Positions 36,124 through 39,506 of a stretch of 39,506 nucleotides of DNA are shown here, in pieces. Every line of letters starts with the position of its first letter. Position 1 is the stretch's first letter. The stretch covers positions 1 through 39,506 of the forward strand of contig CANGTV010000011.1 in assembly GCA_947457015.1 (NCBI GenBank), given 5' to 3'. The notes below the pieces were generated by a model that made no database searches, had not been told where the DNA came from, and worked only from the letters and a program-made list of their open reading frames with translations. The stretch is from Alphaproteobacteria bacterium. Its GTDB lineage: Bacteria > Pseudomonadota > Alphaproteobacteria > UBA9655. Both the position numbers and the translations under genes were made by a program.

Positions 36124-36367
36124 TCTTACTCACTGCCTCAGCAATAGCTTTATCTATATCAGCTAGATCAAGCTTTTCATTTTGGATACGTGATTTTCCT
36201 TTTCCAAAAAAATCTTTAAGGTTTCGCTCCACGGGCTGAAGCTCTAAGACCTTATCTTTTCGCAAACGAAGAGAAAGTTCAGATCCCAAATGCAGACCTA
36301 ACTTACTTCTAATGGCTCTTGGGATAATAACCTGACCTTTTGAAGATACTGTAATTTTTGTATGCAT
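36110..36367 (-). CDS. vapB: AbrB/MazE-type antitoxin (VapB-like)
   Basis: The antitoxin partner of the downstream PIN toxin. Residues 1-45 are a swapped-hairpin AbrB/SpoVT DNA-binding domain (TKITVSSKGQVIIPRAIRSKLGL). The polar C-terminal part (about 50-85, LADIDKAIAEAVSK) would wrap and block the toxin. At 85 residues the length fits. The ATG at 36367 has AAGGAA about 8 bases upstream. It overlaps vapC by 14 bases, so the pair is co-translated. A short inverted repeat at 36387-36405 just upstream may be its operator. The 61-base gap to nuoD is one of the largest in the operon and could carry a private promoter. Confidence 0.9.
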   Translation of the reverse strand: MHTKITVSSKGQVIIPRAIRSKLGLHLGSELSLRLRKDKVLELQPVERNLKDFFGKGKSRIQNEKLDLADIDKAIAEAVSKNDRR

Positions 36368-36386
36368 GATGAATTTCCTTCTATAA

Positions 36387-36405
36387 GTAAGATAACACGA
36401 CTTAC
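36387..36405. promoter_or_regulatory. candidate vapBC operator
   Basis: The inverted repeat GTAAG (36387-36391) and CTTAC (36401-36405) has a 9-base spacer and lies about 20 bases upstream of vapB. AbrB-type antitoxins normally bind such repeats and repress their own operon. On the minus strand TTGTTT and TTATCT lie 16 bases apart around it and may form a weak promoter. The arms are short, so chance is possible. Confidence 0.3.
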
Positions 36406-36428
36406 ATTCAAAAACAACTCTTTACCCT

Positions 36429-37601
36429 TCACCGATCAATCTCCCCAAACACGATATCCAAAGATCCAATGATACTAGGCACATCTGCCAACATGTGACC
36501 TTTTGCCATCATATCTAAAGCTTGCAAGAAGGCAAAGCCAGGGGCCCTGATTTTACAACGATAGGGCCGATTACTTCCGTCCGACACCAAATAAACTCCA
36601 AATTCTCCCTTGGGAGCTTCAACGGCTGTATAGGTTTCCCCCTTGGGAACATGATACCCTTCTGTGTATAATTTAAAGTGATGAATAAGGGCTTCCATAG
36701 AGGTTTTCATTTCCTCTCGAGGAGGTGTGGTAATTTTATAGTTTTTTACCTTTACAAACCCCTCAGGCATTTTTTCTAAACATTGCTTGATAATGAGCAC
36801 GCTTTGACGCATTTCCTGCATACGAACAAGATAACGATCATAACAATCCCCATTCTTTCCAACAGGAATAAGGAAGTCCATTTGATCATAGACTTCGTAA
36901 GGTTGAGTCTTCCTCAAATCCCATGCAACATTTGAAGCCCTTAATAAAGGTCCGCTAAACCCCCAATCAAGGGCTTGATCTGCTGTTACAATGCCGATGT
37001 TAACTGTTCGCTGCTTAAAAATAGGATTCTCTGTGAGCAACCCTTCAATATCGTCAATAACTTGGGGAAAACGCTCGGCAAAAGCCGCAATGTCGTCAAC
37101 CAAGCCTTCGGGAAGGTCCTTCTGCACTCCGCCAGGGCGAAAATACGCTGCATGCATACGAGCGCCCGAAACGCGCTCATAAAAGCCCATCAAAATTTCT
37201 CGCTCTTCAAACCCCCACAAAAGAGGAGTCATCGCCCCCACATCAAGGGCCATAGTTGTGATATTGAGGAGATGATTCAAAAGACGTGTAATTTCTGAAA
37301 AAAGGACGCGAATGTATTTTGCTCTTAAAGGAATTTCAAGCCCCAGCAATTTTTCCACAGCCAACGCAAAAGCATGTTCCTGACACATGGGCGAGACATA
37401 ATCGAGGCGATCAAAATAAGGGATGGCCTGAAGGTAGGTTTTATATTCAATAAGCTTTTCTGTGCCCCGATGGAGAAGACCAATATGTGGATCCGCGCGC
37501 TCCACCACCTCTCCATCCATTTCTAAAATCAAACGCAACACCCCGTGAGCCGCGGGATGCTGTGGGCCAAAATTAAGAGTAAAGCTTTGAGTCTCGGCCA
37601 T
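36429..37601 (-). CDS. nuoD: NADH-quinone oxidoreductase subunit D
   Basis: The 49-kDa subunit that forms the quinone-binding site with NuoB and NuoH. The N-terminus has [23 protein letters not shown] and [14 protein letters not shown], both quinone-site signatures. YISHP-like and [NiFe]-hydrogenase-derived parts follow ([14 protein letters not shown]). The C-terminus ends with [16 protein letters not shown], the standard ending. At 390 residues it is normal. The start shares a base with the nuoC stop (TGATG). Downstream, where nuoE would normally follow at once, the vapBC pair intervenes. Confidence 0.97.
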   Translation of the reverse strand: MAETQSFTLNFGPQHPAAHGVLRLILEMDGEVVERADPHIGLLHRGTEKLIEYKTYLQAIPYFDRLDYVSPMCQEHAFALAVEKLLGLEIPLRAKYIRVLFSEITRLLNHLLNITTMALDVGAMTPLLWGFEEREILMGFYERVSGARMHAAYFRPGGVQKDLPEGLVDDIAAFAERFPQVIDDIEGLLTENPIFKQRTVNIGIVTADQALDWGFSGPLLRASNVAWDLRKTQPYEVYDQMDFLIPVGKNGDCYDRYLVRMQEMRQSVLIIKQCLEKMPEGFVKVKNYKITTPPREEMKTSMEALIHHFKLYTEGYHVPKGETYTAVEAPKGEFGVYLVSDGSNRPYRCKIRAPGFAFLQALDMMAKGHMLADVPSIIGSLDIVFGEIDR

Positions 37602-38218
37602 CAGCGCTTTTCCGCCTCAAGTATCGTTTGCGTTGCCTGCTCCATTCCTTCCCAAGGACTCTCAAAATCAAAGGTTCTAAAAGCTTGAGGAAGGCTAACT
37701 GACTCATAAACAACCCGTTTTTGCTCCTCATCATAGCGTACTTCTACATACCCTGTGAGCGGAAAATCCTTCCGTAAGGGATGCCCCTCAAACCCATAGT
37801 CCGTCAAAATACGCCTTAAATCTGGATGGCCATCGAAGGGAATCCCATAAAGATCAAACACCTCCCTCTCCCACCAGTTTGCACTACTATAAACAGAAAC
37901 GACAGAGGGAACAGGCACTCCTTCTTCTATCTCGATCTTAACCCGAAGACGTTGATTATGGGCAAGGCTTAACAGATTATAGACCACATCAAACCGGTGT
38001 TCGCGCCCTAAATAATCGACGCCACAAACATCCATTAGTTGAGCAAATTGAAGCGCATCAGAATCCCTTAAATACGTCAAAACGCGAACAATAGACCCCC
38101 GCTCTACAATCAGCATAAGCTCATCATAAGCAACGGACCAACTCACCACATCTGGACCAATTTCTTCTGCAATCAGATGGCCTAAAGCATCAAGTTTAAG
38201 GGCAATATCCGTCTTCAT
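37601..38218 (-). CDS. nuoC: NADH-quinone oxidoreductase subunit C
   Basis: The 30-kDa subunit of the peripheral arm. It is a separate gene here, not fused to nuoD as in E. coli, which fits alphaproteobacteria and mitochondria. Family sequences are [36 protein letters not shown], then [51 protein letters not shown]. At 205 residues it is typical. It overlaps the nuoB stop by 4 bases (ATGA) and the nuoD start by 1 base, so all three are likely coupled. Confidence 0.97.
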   Translation of the reverse strand: MKTDIALKLDALGHLIAEEIGPDVVSWSVAYDELMLIVERGSIVRVLTYLRDSDALQFAQLMDVCGVDYLGREHRFDVVYNLLSLAHNQRLRVKIEIEEGVPVPSVVSVYSSANWWEREVFDLYGIPFDGHPDLRRILTDYGFEGHPLRKDFPLTGYVEVRYDEEQKRVVYESVSLPQAFRTFDFESPWEGMEQATQTILEAEKR

Positions 38219-38790
38219 CGGGAAAAAGTCTTTCTCCTCTTAATTTTCCGTTGCAATTGTAAGATCCCATAGAGAAGGGCCTCCGCCGTGGGAGGGCATC
38301 CTGGAACGTATACATCCACGGGAACAATGCGATCACACCCACGTACAACGGAATAAGAGTAATGATAGTACCCTCCCCCATTGGCGCATGACCCCATCGA
38401 AATGACATAGCGAGGTTCCGCCATTTGATCGTAAACCTTCCGCAAAGCAGGAGCCATCTTATTGCATAACGTTCCCGCCACAATCATTAAATCTGCTTGA
38501 CGCGGGCTGGGACGAAACACAACGCCAAAGCGATCCAAATCATAGCGAGAAGCAGCCGTTTGCATCATCTCAACCGCACAACACGCAAGACCAAAACTCA
38601 TAGGCCATAAGGAGCCAGCTTGCGCCCATGCCGCCACCTCATCCAGTTTGGCTATAATAAACCCTTTTTGACTCACCTCTTCTCCAAGGCCTTCCAGTAA
38701 CATATCCGGATCCATCCCTTTGGGAAGGGAGTCAAGACTATAGCCTGCTTTCGTAGCTTCTTGAGAAAGTTTCGGTTTTTTTATTCCCAT
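38215..38790 (-). CDS. nuoB: NADH-quinone oxidoreductase subunit B
   Basis: The PSST-type subunit that carries the terminal cluster N2 and delivers electrons to quinone. The four cluster ligands are Cys70 and Cys71 ([10 protein letters not shown]), Cys135 ([19 protein letters not shown]) and Cys165 ([11 protein letters not shown]). [26 protein letters not shown] is intact. The N-terminal 55 residues are variable, as usual. A strong AAGGAG lies about 7 bases before the ATG. The gene overlaps the end of nuoA by 10 bases. At 191 residues it is normal for alphaproteobacteria. Confidence 0.97.
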   Translation of the reverse strand: MGIKKPKLSQEATKAGYSLDSLPKGMDPDMLLEGLGEEVSQKGFIIAKLDEVAAWAQAGSLWPMSFGLACCAVEMMQTAASRYDLDRFGVVFRPSPRQADLMIVAGTLCNKMAPALRKVYDQMAEPRYVISMGSCANGGGYYHYSYSVVRGCDRIVPVDVYVPGCPPTAEALLYGILQLQRKIKRRKTFSR

Positions 38791-39191
38791 TCTAAGGCTC
38801 CTTTACGCCACTCATAAACAAACCCTATTCCTAACGTCCCTAAGAAAAGCAGCATGGAGAAAAATCCAAACAATCCAATGGATTTCAAACTCACAGCCCA
38901 CGGAAAAAGAAAAGCAATCTCTAAATCAAAAATGATAAATAAAATGGCAACAAGGTAAAACCGCACATCAAATTTTAGGCGTGCATCACTAAAGGCTTCA
39001 AACCCACATTCATAAGCAGAAAGCTTTTCTGCATCCGGCCTCTTTGGACCTCTCCAAAAAGATAAGAGGACGAGGAAGAGCGAAATCCCAAATGCCACCG
39101 CCATAAAAATGAAAATGTTGAAATACTCTTCAAGGTTCCCCTTTAAAGGCATGCTCATAAATTGGCTTGAAGAAAGAGTCACGATACCCAC
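38781..39191 (-). CDS. nuoA: NADH-quinone oxidoreductase subunit A
   Basis: A small membrane subunit, homologous to ND3, with three helices. Marks are the Cys loop [45 protein letters not shown] and the closing [14 protein letters not shown]. The start is uncertain. The GTG at 39191 gives 136 residues with AAGG about 9 bases upstream. A GTG at 39182 has GGGTGGG nearby. ATGs at 39158 and 39152 give 125 and 123 residues, nearer the family average of about 120, but lack a Shine-Dalgarno. It is the first gene of the complex I unit, so its promoter should lie within about 39192-39260. Confidence 0.93.
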   Translation of the reverse strand: MGIVTLSSSQFMSMPLKGNLEEYFNIFIFMAVAFGISLFLVLLSFWRGPKRPDAEKLSAYECGFEAFSDARLKFDVRFYLVAILFIIFDLEIAFLFPWAVSLKSIGLFGFFSMLLFLGTLGIGFVYEWRKGALEWE

Positions 39192-39277
39192 CCTGCTTTA
39201 CCTTTATTCATATACTACCAAAGGGGGGGTGTTGGAAACAGTAAATCTGCACCTCTCCCCTTGCAGGAGAGGTTATT

Positions 39278-39397
39278 ATTATCAAAGAAATTTTAGAAAA
39301 AATCAAATTTTCCGATTGGCCATATATGGACCCTAGCCAGCTTGCAAGAGAAAAAGTGAAGAGCAGATTGGAGAAACAAACATATATCCGGATCTAA
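39278..39397 (+). pseudogene. coding-like remnant, unknown family, copy 2
   Basis: The plus-strand frame reads ILEKIKFSDWPYM, then DPSQLAREKVKSRLEKQTYIRI and a TAA. The first part matches the remnant after ppk1 (14884-14943). The frame is open only back to 39245 and the 5' part is a palindromic hairpin, so no start or N-terminus survives. The even, charged, helix-like composition after DWPYM suggests the end of a real protein. The family is not recognised, and an unannotated small gene is an alternative. Confidence 0.35.
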
Positions 39398-39449
39398 GCT
39401 TAAGCGCCTAATCCCTAATGGTTTCTGTATCCTTCTTGCCCTTATCATT

Positions 39450-39506
39450 TTATCGGCTCTTTATAGCCGTGGCCAATCCCAGGTCTTTAAGAAGGCGATA
39501 CGCTCC
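39450..39506 (-). CDS. possible 3' end of a gene cut by the window edge
   Basis: Read leftwards from the last base, the frame gives GAYRLLKDLGLATAIKSR and a TAA at 39450-39452. The composition looks protein-like, but only 18 codons are visible and an open frame this short can arise by chance. No family can be assigned. Confidence 0.25.
   Translation of the reverse strand, partial: GAYRLLKDLGLATAIKSR

Larger units (their letters stand above)
39192..39506. other. region upstream of nuoA with hairpin and gene remnants
   Basis: No intact gene is seen. The stretch should hold the promoter of the nuo unit; on the minus strand TTTCCA and GTATAT, 17 bases apart, are only a weak candidate. A hairpin with 8-bp arms ACCTCTCC (39251-39258) and GGAGAGGT (39266-39273) follows. 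Then come the coding-like fragment 39278-39397 and the possible end of a leftward gene at 39450-39506. Confidence 0.4.

Noticed and set aside
39251-39273. ACCTCTCC/GGAGAGGT hairpin as a terminator for a gene beyond the window edge
   Set aside because: It lies upstream of nuoA with no visible gene ending beside it, and its sequence resembles a common dispersed palindrome.
1-39506. CRISPR arrays, tRNA or rRNA genes, intact insertion sequences
   Set aside because: Intergenic gaps were read through; no regularly spaced direct repeats, cloverleaf-like sequence, rRNA stretch or transposase-like frame was found.

Overview
The window looks like a stretch of the chromosome of an AT-rich alphaproteobacterium. 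The supporting signs are a complete-looking alphaproteobacterial-style nuoA-to-nuoM order, the DUF2066-pgsA-perM-hda gene string, and a non-discriminating-type aspartyl-tRNA synthetase. Several small exported proteins of unknown family and many dispersed palindromic repeats fit a host-associated lineage such as Holosporales or Paracaedibacteraceae. That placement is an inference from content and was not tested. No rRNA, tRNA, CRISPR array, prophage or intact insertion sequence was seen.

Layout. Positions 1-3463 hold a sparse accessory strip: a small secreted protein, a DUF4239 membrane protein, an Rsm22-type methyltransferase and a secreted protein built of two tandem repeats. Positions 3473-8285 (minus) form an envelope cluster rseP-bamA-skp-cpoB. 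Positions 8447-11430 (plus) form a tightly overlapped run: DUF2066 protein, CDP-alcohol phosphatidyltransferase, PerM/AI-2E permease and a DnaA-family Hda protein. The end of hda overlaps a convergent SixA-type phosphatase. Then come a HAD hydrolase and polyphosphate kinase (to 14840), a repeat-bearing gap with a small exported protein, the divergent pair rnd/aspS, lepA, and an unrecognised 362-residue exported protein (21153-22241).

Positions 22331-39191 (minus) are one long colinear block reading nuoA-B-C-D-[vapB-vapC]-E-F-G-H-I-J-K-L-M-pheS-pheT. Most junctions overlap or nearly touch, so the block is probably one translationally coupled transcription unit. It encodes the respiratory NADH:quinone oxidoreductase (complex I) followed by both subunits of phenylalanyl-tRNA synthetase. 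Three things are odd. nuoN is missing at the end, and pheS instead starts inside the nuoM stop (ATGA). A VapBC toxin-antitoxin pair sits between nuoD and nuoE, and the end of vapC supplies the likely ribosome binding site of nuoE. A nested palindromic repeat is lodged between nuoF and nuoG.

Other points of interest are dispersed repeats of at least three kinds, including a 42-base imperfect palindrome inside the coding region of cpoB. Two places, 14884-14943 and 39278-39397, share a coding-like fragment of an unknown family. The strongest candidates for undescribed biology are the tandem-repeat secreted protein (3038-3463), the exported amphipathic-helix protein (21153-22241) and the vapBC insertion in the complex I operon.
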